From NCBI GenBank assembly GCA_022453515.1, contig JAJNNY010000024.1, positions 124,001 through 188,000 of the forward strand: a stretch of DNA of 64,000 nt, read 5' to 3'. The stretch comes from Astrocystis sublimbata. Lineage: Eukaryota > Ascomycota > Sordariomycetes > Xylariales > Xylariaceae. Every line of letters starts with the position of its first letter. Position 1 is the first letter of the stretch. The position numbers were made by a program, and so were the translations under genes. Below, piece by piece: positions 1-13,546 of the stretch. Under the pieces are notes generated by a model that saw only the letters and a list, made by a program, of their open reading frames with translations, did no database searches and was not told where the DNA came from.

Positions 1-1340
1 CAGGTTGTTTCCTGTTGGTTCGTGACACTAGGTTTTAAGTATTAAAACATATTATAATCTCAAACTACCTTATTTTTACGATTTAAATTGAATTTATAGT
101 TACGGCATGCACCTTTGCAGACCTTGACATGGCTATCCCATGCCGTAAGGTGCTTTGCCAGACCGCCAGCCCTTGATAGTGCCATGCCACTGCCAGTTAC
201 GTGACCTTATCGATAGAGGGGCTAGCCCACACACTTATTGTATTTAGAGGGATCTGCCTTACGGCTGATCCTTCCCTTCCTTTTTACTTCCTTAACTGTA
301 GATCTTAGTACAATATATCACATATAGCTGGAGCCCTGTCTCTTCGTGAGTGTGACGAGTGCAACATTTATAATAATTAATAACTATTAGATTTCTTAGG
401 TTTTAAAGCAAAAAAAATTTCAAAAATTTAATATGTAAAATTACACAGTAAAATTACTATATATGTAAAGGTTATTTTACCATATAAAAAGTTTTTAAAA
501 ATTACATAGGTACTTAATATAAAGTTAAAGCTAATATATTTAAATAAAATATAAATAATCTAATATATAAAGCTTAAAAACCTTTTTATTATATTATATT
601 TTAATTTAATAAAAGACTTTTTTAAGAGCGGGTCGTTTCTTTATTTTTATTTAGCTTTTTTTATAGTGTTTGTACAAAATTTCATACAATATGTATTTTC
701 TTTAATAAATTATAAGAAAAAATACATTAAATACTTAATAAAAACTACTTTTAACTCTATATTTAAATAAAAAAAAAACTACTAGAAAATAAATAGGTTA
801 AAAACTAAGAATAGATCTATATATATTCATTAATTATAGAAATCTAAAGTAGCTATTTTTAGAAATATTACCCACTTATATAATCTAATATTTTATAAAG
901 TAATATAATTTCTTTTAAAAACAGTTTTATTTATTGTCACAACGAGGCGATTCGCAGGGCCGAACAGTATTACCAGAGTATACATATTAATAATAGGTTG
1001 AAAAGGGAAGGAAGGTTCGGGACCTAGAATCCCACCGTCCAGCCTTTTCTACCTAGTATGGCATATGGCCCTAGTCCTAATCCAGCCTAGTAAGTACAGT
1101 ATTGAATACAGAGGTGGCCAGCAGCCCAGCCAGCCTAGCCACAGCCTGGAGCTATAGCCAATCACGTGAGGTCACATGACCCACAATACAGCTATGCCGT
1201 AACTTTTATATTTAAAATATTAATACTAATATTTAAGCGGTCCCACTTTTTTATAATATAACTATAGTATTACTATAGTATAAACCTCTCAGTATAAAGC
1301 CCCATTATTTTTATTTAATTTCTTATAGCTTGTTTTATAT
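1..1340. repeat. AT-rich, probably RIP-degraded repeat remnant
   Basis: About 360-930 and 1200-1330 are almost pure A/T with no long open frame. They are bounded by two GC-normal blocks (about 99-373 and 930-1203). The outer ends carry an inverted motif, GTTACGGCAT at 99-108 and ATGCCGTAAC at 1194-1203. Conversion of C to T on both strands in repeated DNA is the known outcome of repeat-induced point mutation in Pezizomycotina, so a dead transposon or MITE is the simplest reading. No transposase or reverse transcriptase can be read. The class of element is not determined. Confidence 0.6.
100..148. repeat. 10-bp inverted repeat in the AT-rich element
   Basis: TTACGGCATG at 100-109 is the exact reverse complement of CATGCCGTAA at 139-148, with a 29-nt spacer. 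The same core returns inverted at the far side of the AT-rich block (1194-1203), so this is part of the end structure of that element. Confidence 0.6.
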
Positions 1341-3258
1341 AGTGGGTCAAAGAAATACTTGTGGCCCGTGAGGGGGGGGGGCCGTAAGGGGTAGGTCTTG
1401 CTTACCTGTCCGAACCTGTTTATGATGTATACAGTACTGCTAAATTTTTTATAGTATCTGCCCCATCGATGGAATATAAGTCACCACCAAACCAACGTCA
1501 GGAGGGATGGTAATACTTACAGCTAACGAGTGATGTGCATCATAGAAAGTGACAGACAACCACGGATTAGCGACAAGCATCTGACATTGGAGTACGGCGA
1601 TTCGTATAATTTGTCTTTTGGGAAGGGATAAGCTAGGTATTTCGGCTAACTCGGTTAGATTGGGCCTCTACAACCCTACTACCCGATTCTCTGTCGGGGG
1701 GCTTCGTTCGGGTAGATGATGTACGACTACTAAGCCCACAGCAACTATGTGGTTCCCTAGCTGCATTGATTGATCGATGCGTGACAGCCACAAATGCCGT
1801 TAGATCTCGAAATGTACCCTTGGCGAAGCGATGGAGTGGTCGGAGGGGAAATATACGGGAGCAAGACTAGATAGAGTCCACAAGAAATTCGCACGATACC
1901 GAAAAAAGAGTATGTATGTGCATGGTGAACTGTCACTTGCTTGCGTGACGAAGTAAGCGGTGGTGGTGGGGAAGGCAAACCCCGAATGAGTGTCACGAGG
2001 GTGTCGGTTTTCAGTTCCCCCACAGACAACCTGACTTACCATAAACAAGGGACACCGAATTATGGCACTGGAAGCCAGTGGCTGAGGTTGTATTACCATG
2101 CTGCTGCATGCAATCTTGTAACGCTACCTAGTAGTTGCTGCCTCCAGTACGTCGCGCCGAAGTGTAAAGCCATGTATACATCACAGGTCCAGGACAGGTA
2201 CAAGTTCGCCATTTTCGGGCCACCGTAATAGACAGTTGGATGCCGAGGGAAATTTCGGGTATGAGGAAGACCTTTCTGGCCCCATTTCTAATTAGCATGT
2301 TTACAGTAGGCGAATTTGCGTGATTACTGAACAGCACTAATCCCATTCACAGCCCAGCAACACCCCCGTTGCCCTAGAAACATGATTCAAGTTGCTTGCA
2401 TCCCATACTGGAGAGGTTTCCATGGTATAAAACGTGATTAATAGGGCATATGATGTGTTCATAGAGATGGTTGATTATTGTGCAAAGGAAGAGGATGCTG
2501 TTGCATAAACGTGTCATGACCCAATCCGTATGATAATTACATGCACTAGAGAATTGTTGCGCGATTCTGATGTACCGTTTTGTATATGGATTGAATTGGA
2601 GGCATCTACTTTGTTGATAGGAGTGTGGATTCAAGAAAGCTTGGAGCAGCGTCAATCTGGAATGGTATTGAAAGATATTTGTTCTCGACGTACCTAGGTT
2701 CTAATTATGAACCTCACAACTACTGCGGTTACCAAAGCATCAATTGTTTCAATTTAGCCCATCCCAACTGGTTATTTTCAACCCTATTCTCAAGATTTAT
2801 ACAGTACTACGCAACCTGTGTACAAAATGGCGCCGCTTGTAGTAAAAGCTCAACAAAAACAGTCCCGTTTTTACAAGTATACCCCTTGCTTCCAATACCA
2901 TAGTTCTGTGCACTGGTTTTAAATAATCTAACCAACTGTAATATGGAAGTTTATTCTTCCTTTTCCTGGAGTTCAATTCCCCACTTGATGCTGTGGTCGG
3001 TTGCCCGATAGCAAATCAAATCTAGAATGACCGCCGTGTCCCAGGATAAAAAATGATGTAACTCCGATTGATGCCTACATATGCAGTGAGTGAAACCCTG
3101 CCTCTGCTACCAGCATTGTAAGTACTGTCAACAAGCAATGGGGGCGGGACGATCGTGGGAAGGGGAAAGAGTCACTGTGATAGAAAATTCCAGAACGCCG
3201 TACGAATGAAATATTTTCCAGCTCGATAATCATATTGCTGCGGACTCTCTACCGGCAA
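1341..3258. other. Gene-free stretch
   Basis: Only short frames (under about 100 codons) on both strands, with no recognisable protein and no tRNA. It lies between the AT-rich repeat and the 3' end of the bZIP gene. Part of it next to 3258 may be the 3' UTR of that gene. Confidence 0.5.
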
Positions 3259-5202
3259 TCATCTCTGTGAAGGGTCAACAGAGGATCGCGGTCCCGCGGC
3301 CCACCCTGCCTCGTAAGGATCTCTTTTAAGGTGATGGTAGGCTTGAACAGGTGTGTTTGTAGCTGACAAGGCTGTTGTAGGTGTGCCAGATGCCGATCCG
3401 AGTCGCAGTGGCGGAAGTTGGGGTATATGTGTCCTGGCAGAAGGAGTTCCAGGATGTGATATTGAGCTAGCATATCCTGGGCCAGTAATCGGCGGGAGGG
3501 TGCCCGGACTTGAGCTATAAGTAGCAGTCGTGTATTCAAGTTGGGGATCTGTTCTGCGGCGTTGCGATGGTCTTTCTCCAGTCTCTGGGTCGGCCGAACC
3601 ATACGAGGGTCTAGAAGCACGTGGTGAAAGCCCAGAGCTGTTGCTTAGAACCGGGCTTGGTGGTCCTTGATACGCAAGCTCGCTTATGGAGGGCGTTCGG
3701 TACACGATGTCGCGTAATCGGTCACGGTCTGAACGCAGTCTCTCTCTGTCTGTCTCTAGCGCTTGGATGCGGGCTTTGAGCTCGCGGTACTGGTCTTCCA
3801 TTCTCTGGTGCTCCACACGCTCTTGTGTTTCTCGGTCCTTTTTTCTTTTGCGAAATCTCTGAGATGCCCCTGCATTCCGCTGACGCTTTTCATCTGCCTG
3901 CTTCGATCCCTGGTGCGTATCCACGGGAACAATGAATGCTTCGCCATGGGCTGGTTGGATGCGGAGGGCTGCTTGACCTTCTCCGAACGCGAGGTTTCGA
4001 ACGCCCGTCGAACTATATTGCAAGGGATGCTCGTTGCTACCGGGCCACCTAGGATCTGCTCCATGCCCCGGATATCCACCAATTGTTTGAGGGATGGTAG
4101 AAGCGCCGTAAGAGTGGTGCGGCGAATATTCGTGTTGCTGCCCTGGCTGGACGCCCGAACCGCTAGGGAAGAAGGGATGACCCTGTGGACTAGGGCTGGA
4201 ATGATCCGGTACCGAGTGTGGAAACGAACGCGTGGATCTGGATAATTGAGGAATATGGAGAGGTGGCCGACTCGTTGGGCTTGCCGACGTACCAAATTGC
4301 TGTGCAAGAGGTGAGTTCCGCGGAAAGGGCTGTTCCGGCCGTCTAGAACCGATAGCTTCTGATGCCATTACGCGGCCCAATTCTTGGGACCCAACCAGTT
4401 GTCGCTGTGGTTGAAATTGTGGTGTAGTGACTGCTCGGGCAGGAGGTTGACCAGGACTAGTAAACCGTGGTGACCTTGGCGTCAGAACTTGTCTGGCCGC
4501 TGCTATCGGAGGATATGATCGAGCTGCGTCCGGGGAAGGACGGTCCATAGATAACGATGTTGTCGTTTGTTTGTCGTCAGTTGTGGGCGTGGTTTGTTCG
4601 CGCCTCGTCATTCCTGGATTCCGATGTTCGAAAGGCGGTAGGACCCGTGGATTTGACTGTGAACTAAAACCTGGCGACTTTGCGGTTGAATCAATATTAT
4701 CGGCTCGTCCTTGCGCGAGGGGTGATTGGGTCTCAGATGGGTTTAGAATGGTGTGAACACCAAGAGCTCTTGAAGGTATCGAGTGCTGTGTGAGCTCTCC
4801 ATGTGGCTGCGAACTGCCGGTACTTTCGATGGACCTATTTGCAACCCAATGATCGCCACCTCCTTCTAGCCCTGTTTGATACGACCTCTTTGCTCCAACA
4901 GTTTTGGGTGAAGTCTGAGGGGAAGCAGATGAGCCTGAGTACCCCCTGAACATCGAATCCTTTTCCCTTGCACTTGAGTAGTCTCTAAATTCGAGGCATT
5001 GACCCTTGATGACACTCGAATTCAGATTCTGGGAGCGTCCTGAACCCACCCCGCCACTGTCAGGCCGATCCCCGCCTTGGCCACCGCGTATCTGGCTCGG
5101 CCAGTCTGTACAGATCAATGGGCTTTCTGAAACTCCGAATGGATGATAATTATAGGATAAAGGTTGCGGGGTTGTGGAGAGAAGCTGGTGTAGGACCGCC
5201 AC
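3259..5202 (-). CDS. bZIP transcription factor, 5' end unresolved
   Basis: Long open frame of up to 647 codons. The DNA-binding part lies at about residues 435-500: a basic region with the bZIP pattern N-x7-R (NAGASQRFR) followed by a leucine-zipper-like heptad region rich in Arg, Glu and Leu. It is flanked by long Ser/Pro/Gln/Gly-rich low-complexity regions, as is common in fungal regulators. The basic region is of the fungal Gcn4/Cys-3-like type, but I cannot assign an ortholog. The frame stays open upstream to 5346 without any ATG, and the codon at 5202 is GTG. The first in-frame ATG is at 4953. The true start is therefore either 4953 or an upstream exon joined by an unseen intron. It is the only convincing gene in the first 14 kb. 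Confidence 0.85.
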   Translation of the reverse strand: MAVLHQLLSTTPQPLSYNYHPFGVSESPLICTDWPSQIRGGQGGDRPDSGGVGSGRSQNLNSSVIKGQCLEFRDYSSAREKDSMFRGYSGSSASPQTSPKTVGAKRSYQTGLEGGGDHWVANRSIESTGSSQPHGELTQHSIPSRALGVHTILNPSETQSPLAQGRADNIDSTAKSPGFSSQSNPRVLPPFEHRNPGMTRREQTTPTTDDKQTTTSLSMDRPSPDAARSYPPIAAARQVLTPRSPRFTSPGQPPARAVTTPQFQPQRQLVGSQELGRVMASEAIGSRRPEQPFPRNSPLAQQFGTSASPTSRPPLHIPQLSRSTRSFPHSVPDHSSPSPQGHPFFPSGSGVQPGQQHEYSPHHSYGASTIPQTIGGYPGHGADPRWPGSNEHPLQYSSTGVRNLAFGEGQAALRIQPAHGEAFIVPVDTHQGSKQADEKRQRNAGASQRFRKRKKDRETQERVEHQRMEDQYRELKARIQALETDRERLRSDRDRLRDIVYRTPSISELAYQGPPSPVLSNSSGLSPRASRPSYGSADPETGERPSQRRRTDPQLEYTTATYSSSPGTLPPITGPGYASSISHPGTPSARTHIPQLPPLRLGSASGTPTTALSATNTPVQAYHHLKRDPYEAGWAAGPRSSVDPSQR

Positions 5203-8200
5203 GGTGTCTAGCGAGTAAGCAATCGCCTCAACTGTTGAAGGGTGAAGAGGTGATGCGTGGACCTCTTTCTGGTTGATCCCGTAGGTTACAACGTTGCCGG
5301 GGACTTGCGAGGTAAGCCTACTGCTTCTCTGAATGAATGAACTTGTTCACCACCAGTAAGCAGAGTAACTGTGGCTGGTTCAGGAAGAAACAGATTCATT
5401 TGTCTAGGCACACAATTTGAAAGTTTCTGATGCCTAGATAAGATGAAGAAGGGCAGGGGTAGTTTATAATGATATGGATGGTATCTTTGAAATGGCGGCG
5501 GCGGGAAGGAAAGAAGCAGAGGAAGTTGGGTCAGTGCTTTGAACAGGAGCGGCACGAAGATCAGCTGGCCGATACGTAGTGCCCAAACCGGGACCTACTA
5601 CTACTATGACTGCCAATGAAGAGTGACGCAAGAATTGGACCAGTCACAAGTCTGGCTCACAAGCCCTGCGCAATGAATGGCTGGGGAAGAGACGCGAATC
5701 TTTAAACCAGGGTCTAGGTGATGAACTAATTAGCACCCCAGTCAAAAGACAATAATTCTCGAGTAGAGAGGGAACTGTAAACTGTACTTTGTGGGTTGTT
5801 GTACACTGATCTTCGTTTTATATGGGCGAAATTGTACCGTCTAGGGCCAAAAAACCTTTGATATGAATAGATGTTATTATAACGTGGTACTGTACCCATT
5901 TGGAGATGCTGCTGTAGCAAAAATATTGATTGTATGCAAGCTGTGAGTCGAGTCTATCGGATACTAGTTCATCTTTACTGTTTTTGAGCAAAGCTTTGCT
6001 CTCTTAAACTGTCAAGAAGTACTCACAAGCCATTTCTCCAACTCAGGATTCTTATCACAGAATTATCCTCAATTCGTGCTAGTCCAAGTGTGGCCAAACA
6101 TGGGTAGTAAGTATGATTTGGCAACCGGGGTGCAGACTCCCAGGGGGCCTTGTGAAAGTCTACAGAAAAGGTGGTACTGGTTACCGACAGGGCTTAGCTA
6201 GAGCTTTACCTGAATAGGTACATCGAGACCTTAGCCATACCGTAGGATAAGGTCATACAGTATGCTGTGATGGGGGTCACTACATACGAAATGAAAATCG
6301 ATTGATCATCGAAACGAAGCACTGGTACTGTGCTGATCAACATGAGTTCGAGAAGAACGGAGTATACATACATAGCCTTACAATTGCGTTTCTCAGGTCA
6401 GTCAGCTGAACGTTCGTCTACTTCCAGCAGTACATGAAAGGCTTTTTTTACAGCACAGTTTCTACCAAGGAGGAATGTCTTGTGTCTGTTCCTCACACGG
6501 CTAATGAATCGACTGCCTGTAACACTATATCGCGAAACTGACCACAAAGCAGAACCAGTGGGGATGTCGGGCACGCATATCCTCAAATTACACAAATTCA
6601 CCTAGTTGGAGTGTGAAGTGAAGAATGGCATTGAGCTGCCGGACAATGAAGGCATCGTGATGGAGCTGTCAGTACAAAGTTACTGTGCATGGAGTGTACA
6701 CGTATGTATGGAGGTCGGCATGCAGTTCGCATAGGTAGATGTGAATGTTCATTCGAGCGGTGAGACCAACGCGTGACATACCGGGGGGCCAGACGAGGCT
6801 GGATTGTATTGCATTGTGTAGGTATATCTCGATGTAGGCATGTGGACCCAAAATGGTCGACGGAAGAGGCAAAGACGACCACGATGCTTTCTTGGCCATG
6901 TGCTTCCCGATGAACTCGATAACACGCTTGTTACTAATGAAGCTCTAGTTGATCGGCGAGGTCTCGGAGCTACTGATGCAATAGACATACGGGGAGAATA
7001 CTTATCATGACTGCATGACTGTGCATCTGTTGGCAGAGCCGGTATACCACCAGACAGGTTCTGGTCAGAAAGCCTCCATTGGCCAGGCTAGTATAAGCTA
7101 AAGCAGAGGATGGTTATTTGGAGAGACTCAATACAAATCTCACATGGACATAATTGTAGAATCATAGTACAACAAGCGAGCACCCTTACTAGCTAGTAGC
7201 GTATATCTAATCTCAGTGACTACCTACGGCAGTAGACAGGTAGCATTGAGCAAGTATACCTAGTACCACCATGAGAGGTTGCTAACATAGAAAGAGTCAG
7301 AAAGCCCTGAGGATCTCGACACGGAATGGGACGATGAAACAAGTGGGCTTCTCGGGGCCATAGGTCGACTAATGCGCCCTCGACAGCGGTAATGACGAGC
7401 TTAAGAGGTAGGTAGTTGAATAGGCGGACTTAGCGGACCCATGCTAGCCAGCACATCCTACGTACCACTTAAATAACAACAAGCAAACGATACAAAGTAG
7501 TATGTACAACCTCGTGGGATGCCTCTCCCCTTCAGTCCAGCCTCTTGAGTCGGAAAAGGGGGCAAGATGAGCAGTGGCAAACCAGCAGCTCGAGTATATA
7601 CTATGTAACATGCCGAGATACACAATGGGCGTCTACTACACAGTACCTATGTGATATGACGAAGGAGAATGATGGGACCAAGAATATGAAATCAAGCACG
7701 AGAGAACAAGTGGTGGATATCTATCAATGTTAGCTTAAAACTAAATCACTGGTCGCAGCGAAGCCGTATCTAGTCACGATCGCAAGAAATCCTTTAGCGT
7801 CCACGCCGCGGAAAGCGGGAAGCCTGCTCGTAGGGTGACCAGACCTGCACGCAATCCATACTCATGCGGTGGTAGTTTCCTGACTAGAGCTTTCAGGGTT
7901 GAATTGCACGTATCGTAATATACTGTGCTGGTGCTGTACCAGTCACCACAAGTGACGGACAAGGTACCGAGGTTTGCAGCCCTTTTGCAAAATAACCTTC
8001 GCCGTTCCTGGCGATACTGTTCTGACGATGATATAATAGCGGGTAGAACCGCGTCGGCCACAGTTCATCTCTAGTTTAGCTCGAACAACACAATCTAGGA
8101 ATTCCCCCAGATTCGGGCAAGTGACGAGTATGGAAAATGTCTATGTGCGTGACCTTGCACGACACGTCGGATCAAGCCATCAGGTACCAATCGACGCACG

Positions 8201-11200
8201 AGGGGTCTAGCATGGGGGAGCTCATTCCAGCCCAACGCCGTCGAAGCGGTGTCGCATCGCAGCTCCCCTTGTCAGTATAACGCTGGGCCGCAGGAGGATC
8301 GCCGACATAGCCAGACCTTTGGCACCAAGTGGTAGCACGTCCTCCTGCGGGGCAAGTAGACCCCTGAATTGGATCTTCGAGTTTCCAGGCCTGGCGGCTT
8401 CACCAATCACTGACCCGAATGTATGTATTCTTTACCCCGAGGTTCTGCCCAAGATGCTGGGCCCAGGGTGCCGAGGGTGCCAGGCATCCAGGGTACCTGT
8501 TCGACGGTATCGGTCCTTGACGAATTCCACTTCCGGGCTATAACGAAACTTGTAAGCTTGGGTTATGGAGCAGTGACACCAGTTCCTCAGCTCGATGTCC
8601 AGCGCCAAGCTGCGAAGTCGAGAAGGTAACAAGCATGGCTAGACTGGTTAGGATCGAGCTTGGTGTTTAAATGGTTAGCCTCCTACCCAGCCTAAGGCGA
8701 GAAAGACTTCAAGCCCGAAGAAAAGTGCCTTGCTGCTGACATTGACCCATAATGATAAACGGCATAAGCGGTAGGCTACCCTGCACCGGTATTGGGCACA
8801 TAAGCTACGGCAGTGACTCTTTGCATCTGAATGTGTCTTGTATGTGCCTACTCGTACTATTAGCAGAGTGTCGCGGAAAGGCAGGAGGCTTCCCGACAGC
8901 CGTGACAAGCATCTCTGCCGCCGCCATACCGAGCACTGCTATCGCTACTCGTACAGTACGCACAGCATATGATACACAACATGTATGCGTATGTAGTGTA
9001 GGTGAATCGCACCAACCTGAACTCCATGTTAACCTCAACACGTAGCGGTGGCAAGTAGATGCTGTTTCGACTGAAAGTGTCCTTTCACCCGGGCTTAGTA
9101 CTCACCAACCGAGGGCCCCTCGACGACTTCGAGAAGAGCGACTTTGAAGAAGTTACACACCTAGCGCAGCAGGAGACCCGAGACCCTTGCCAGCAGCAAC
9201 CTTCACCACAACTTCTGCTCCCGCGCGAAATTACGAAAGTACCCAGCACCTTGGCCTGAACCCCCGGGCAGTATCCATAATAAGCGCAAGGATTCTGTCC
9301 CGATTTCTCCAACCCAGGCATCTGGGTAAGGAACTACGCTCTAAGCCACCTCGGGCGTAGTGTCGCCTAATGGTTAGGTAGTGAGTGTAGCGTGGGAACG
9401 GATGCCTGTCATGCAGTTATGCGTAGGTATGTACGAGTAGGACACAATCCAAGGTTGCAGGTGTCTCCCGAGCAGTGTTCTTGTTTGAAAGTAGATATTA
9501 ATAAAAATTTACAGCCACCACCGATTGCAGGTCATCTAAAGGGTAGAGGCTAGATCAGCTCAACTAGTGAAGCGTAGGTATGCAGGCGACAGCACGTCCA
9601 CACACCCACCCATGCTGATTTATGATGTTGCATTCTCGCAAAATGTAGGTCCCATCACACTAAGTAGGCATACTATGTCACATTTGGCGATCACACGCTA
9701 TGCAATTAATAACGGCACTTCGCGATCCACCGGTCGAACCGCCAGGCCTGACAGAACCATTCTGGTTTGAGTACAGAACGATGTGACGTTGTGGCTCAGG
9801 CGCTCTGGGCACTTAGTCGTGTACCAGGTTCTGGGTTAGTATGAAGCCAGAGGAGATGAGGGATAGGAGTTGACGTCCTTCTTGCTACTTAGGAGCTCAC
9901 GAGCCATACATACTCGTAGTAGTTCACAAAGAAAATACTGTACTGATAGTTCGAATCCTGAGCTCCCCCTTTCTATGACGAAGTTGTCATCCGAGGTAAT
10001 CTGCTTTCTAAGATATTGCTTCTTTCCACATCTGGGATATTCCTTGCATGCGCTCGCAAGGATGTGCAGTTTCCGTTGGATAACTGCCCAATACAGTTCG
10101 CGCGTGGTCATATCAGATTCATCCTATATCCATATCTTGCATGGTGTTCCTGCAAAGAATCATTTGCGTCATTCTAAGGCTAGACGCAGAAATGGCGGTC
10201 CCAAATCTGATAAACATCGTGTCTAACCTGTCTATAGCGCCATACATAAGTACTCCGTAACCATCAGACATGCCAGCACGTGGACAGCCCAATATGTCTC
10301 AAACTAGGATCACACAACCCATGTCGGCGCACTGCCGCGTGGCTAGTCAACCAGACAATTAATTACACGCGCCACGAACTGACGACAACACCGTTGGACG
10401 ATAGAGCAAGGAACGGCTCGCTACGCGGAATGAGAAATTATCGAACCCCTCAATTGTACAGTACCTTGCCATCCAGGTCGCTTCGCTTCATCAGGTCACA
10501 ACTGTCAGCCGCATAGCCCTCTGATACGCAGATGCTAGCAGATCAGCCTATAATTCTTCGGCTAGGACATGGTCAGACGTGATTGAAGATTTTTCGCTTC
10601 GAAATGACGGTGCCTGCACTATGAGTTGCTATGCTGTTCTGGGCAAGGACGTAGGCCCGAGCCTCCGCCCGGACTCCGCCGTCGACGTTGCCGGCCCGTC
10701 CCATATTGCGTGCCCATGGGATACCTAAGCTTGCTAAGGTCAGTAATACCTACTTAGTACTCAGTAGTATAGTACTGTACTTACTGTGCGGTAGTCTGTT
10801 ATTGAAACGACGCTTTCGGCATGCTAGTGCCATGGGCATCAGGTCTGTTCCCAGTACGGAGTACAAGTGACGCCCGCAGGAACGAGCTCGGAAACTAGCT
10901 ATGTAGAATACTGAAACCATCACACTTTGTCATCGCCGACTTTGCTTAACGGCGTCTAGTGCGAAGATAGCGCATGTCCCAGACCCCGGTAGCGGGCGGT
11001 TGGGAATACCACACCTCTCGTGACAATCCTCCTCCGTGCGCGTCGACTTCTTACTGCAAGCCCAGTCATTCGTTGTAGTTTCTGCCGAGAGCTCCGCAAT
11101 AGGATCGGGGAACAAAACGGGACCACATGCGCGTAGAATCTGAAAGGTATGGCATGCAGAATGCATCTGCAGCTAAGAAATGACTGCAGCAGTCCGCAGC

Positions 11201-11208
11201 TCGAGAGG

Positions 11209-11230
11209 ACAGGGGAACAGGGGAACAGGG
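11209..11230. repeat. ACAGGGGA tandem repeat
   Basis: About three copies of the 8-bp unit ACAGGGGA in the gene-poor region. No function is apparent. Confidence 0.7.
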
Positions 11231-13526
11231 GCCAAAGGGTCTTGGGCCTTGGGCCGAAGCGGATCCTATGTACTTGACGAGGGCTTCACTAGGTAAGGTA
11301 GTGTAGCTTCGTGCGCTATGTACGAGTAAGTAATACTACTACTACTGTAAGCTTTCAGCTCGTTTCCACACTCTACCGTGGCACGTGGTTTACGCATAGG
11401 CGTCCATTCTACAGGTGATGTGAGCACTACGAGTACATACATGAGATAGCTATGTGCACTCGTATCGCTTCGCTTCGTCCATGTGCTGGTGAGGCCAGCA
11501 AGGCATATATGTGTGTACCTTCACTTACTGGAAAGACTGACAACATACGTGGCACTAGACTGGTTGATCGATACGCGACCAAGAAAATTACCAGCTGTAA
11601 CAGGTCAACATCATCATCCGAGCAGACTGTGCTTCCTTTGGTGGGAATCACCGCTCATGTGGCCACCGCCTTGGTCAAGATCTATCGATGTGATGCTATG
11701 TGTGAGTTTTACGAGTACACAGGCCTCGACAGGCCAATGTGAGCGGCTCGAGCGGTACAGTGTTTTGTTACGTAGACCCGCTTCTTCCTCAACTTGGAAT
11801 TTATGGCAGCTTGTGCAGGCTCTGAGATACTTCTCAGGCATACACTTAAGCACTACTGTATTACTGGTGGTATGGAACCTCGGGTCTCCATGGCCCCATT
11901 CGTGTAGAATCTGCGCGGGCTCGGCGGAGCTACAGTAAGTAATTGATAGGTGACGCTAGGATAAGAAGATTCCAATTTCGACACTAGAAGAAAAAGAAAA
12001 TATAATCGACGAACCGAGCCGGGCCACGCATCCGGTCCCGGGTTGCTTCCCCTAGCCTGCCTTGTTACCGGTCAACATCAGTCGTATGGCTCACCTTGCA
12101 CTGTACAACACAGTACCTAGGTACAGAGAGGGGAGACGGTCTGGGTCTACCTGATTGCTGACCTTCTAAGTTCTCAGCTACATTCCTGGTCACTGCCCTG
12201 GTGAGTTCGAGCTGGGCGAGCTGGGTTGACGGTTCTGTTTGTTCGTCATCCGTCGGGACCAAGGGATCTTAGTGTATTAGATACTATCTCAGACTTCCGC
12301 CAAGGTGAGGAATCTAGACTTCTTCCGGCACTATCTCTGGGGCATCTCAAACCCCCCAAGGCCTAGTTACGCGTACCCAGGCCAGATCTACACTAATTTA
12401 CGACATAATCCGATTCGCACACCCCGGCCCGGAAATTCAGTTGAATTCGTAGGACTAGGATCGCCTTTCCTTAGTAAATACCCGAACGAACGCCACCCAA
12501 GCCCGTGTCAAGGTAGTTGATGTAGCCAGATGCCAGCGACAGAATGGATTGTACGCAGTGAAAGCCACCAACGATCACCTGGACTTGAACTGCCTCATCG
12601 TGGCAGTTTGATCGACGATGTGCCTCAAAGTGTTGTCAGAAGATAGACCGAAACTTTGATTCGTATCGCACTCACTCATCGTGCCTTCATCTAAGCATTT
12701 CCTTGCCACCAATCTGGGGAGCTATGTAGGCGGAGATGCTGAATCGGGATAAATCAACCTGACGAACTCTACTTACCTCGCTGGTTTTCGCATTATACAT
12801 GCAGTCATGTGAGGCGATCGACCGCATGGAACCATGATCATGTGGTGTTTACATAGCTGAGCCGAAAGGCAGACTTTGTTGGGTTAGCTACCTAGGGTAG
12901 GTAAGTAGCCAGCCCAATACCTCCTCCATCTCTGACTTGCACCACTTCTGTCGTGACACTGCCATGTTGCGTTGTCGTCCTACCACCGCCGAGACCGCCC
13001 ACCTGATTTTCTACATGGCGGCCGCTTGTGTGGTGCATGCAACAAGCGCCAGCGTGCCAAGGATGGAGATGCGCACACTTCGTTCGCGGAAACCAACGTC
13101 CGTTGCCGGAAGGCTAGACAAGGACGGGAGTCCGATGTACGGTAGCCATAGCCCTACACCGACATTGCCGTCAGGTGTATCGCGTGGCTCAACAGGACCT
13201 TGCATGCGAAGGTTGTCGCATGAACCCAACAAGCGCGTAGGCCCCGATGCACGATTCTGGACGATGAGCCGATGAGGCCGACACATTTTGCTGCAGACAG
13301 CGGTCACCGCCTCGTATCACTTGTGTTCATCACACCGGACTACCGCGTGCAGGCTACGCCACGGCGGTGAGAGCAAGGGCCGGTACCTACTCGGAGGTGA
13401 GTTGGACGATGCTGAACGAGTTTTACTAGGTAGCCGAGCATCTTTTTACCACCGTTCGACCCGTCGCCCCCACAATATGAAGACGAATGGATTGGCGGTC
13501 AACGCATGCCGACGCTAGGGCTGGGC

Positions 13527-13546
13527 TCGTTCGTTCGTTCGTTCGT
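13527..13546. repeat. (TCGT)5 microsatellite
   Basis: Five perfect TCGT units in non-coding DNA. Confidence 0.85.

Noticed and set aside
9892..9966. tRNA-like structure: GGAGCTC/GAGCTCC ends, a CGAG/CTCG arm and GTTCGAATCC like a B box
   Set aside because: The T-arm does not pair (GATAG against CCTGA) and the 3' acceptor arm would overlap the T-stem. No valid anticodon arm was found. At most it is a decayed tRNA or SINE relic.
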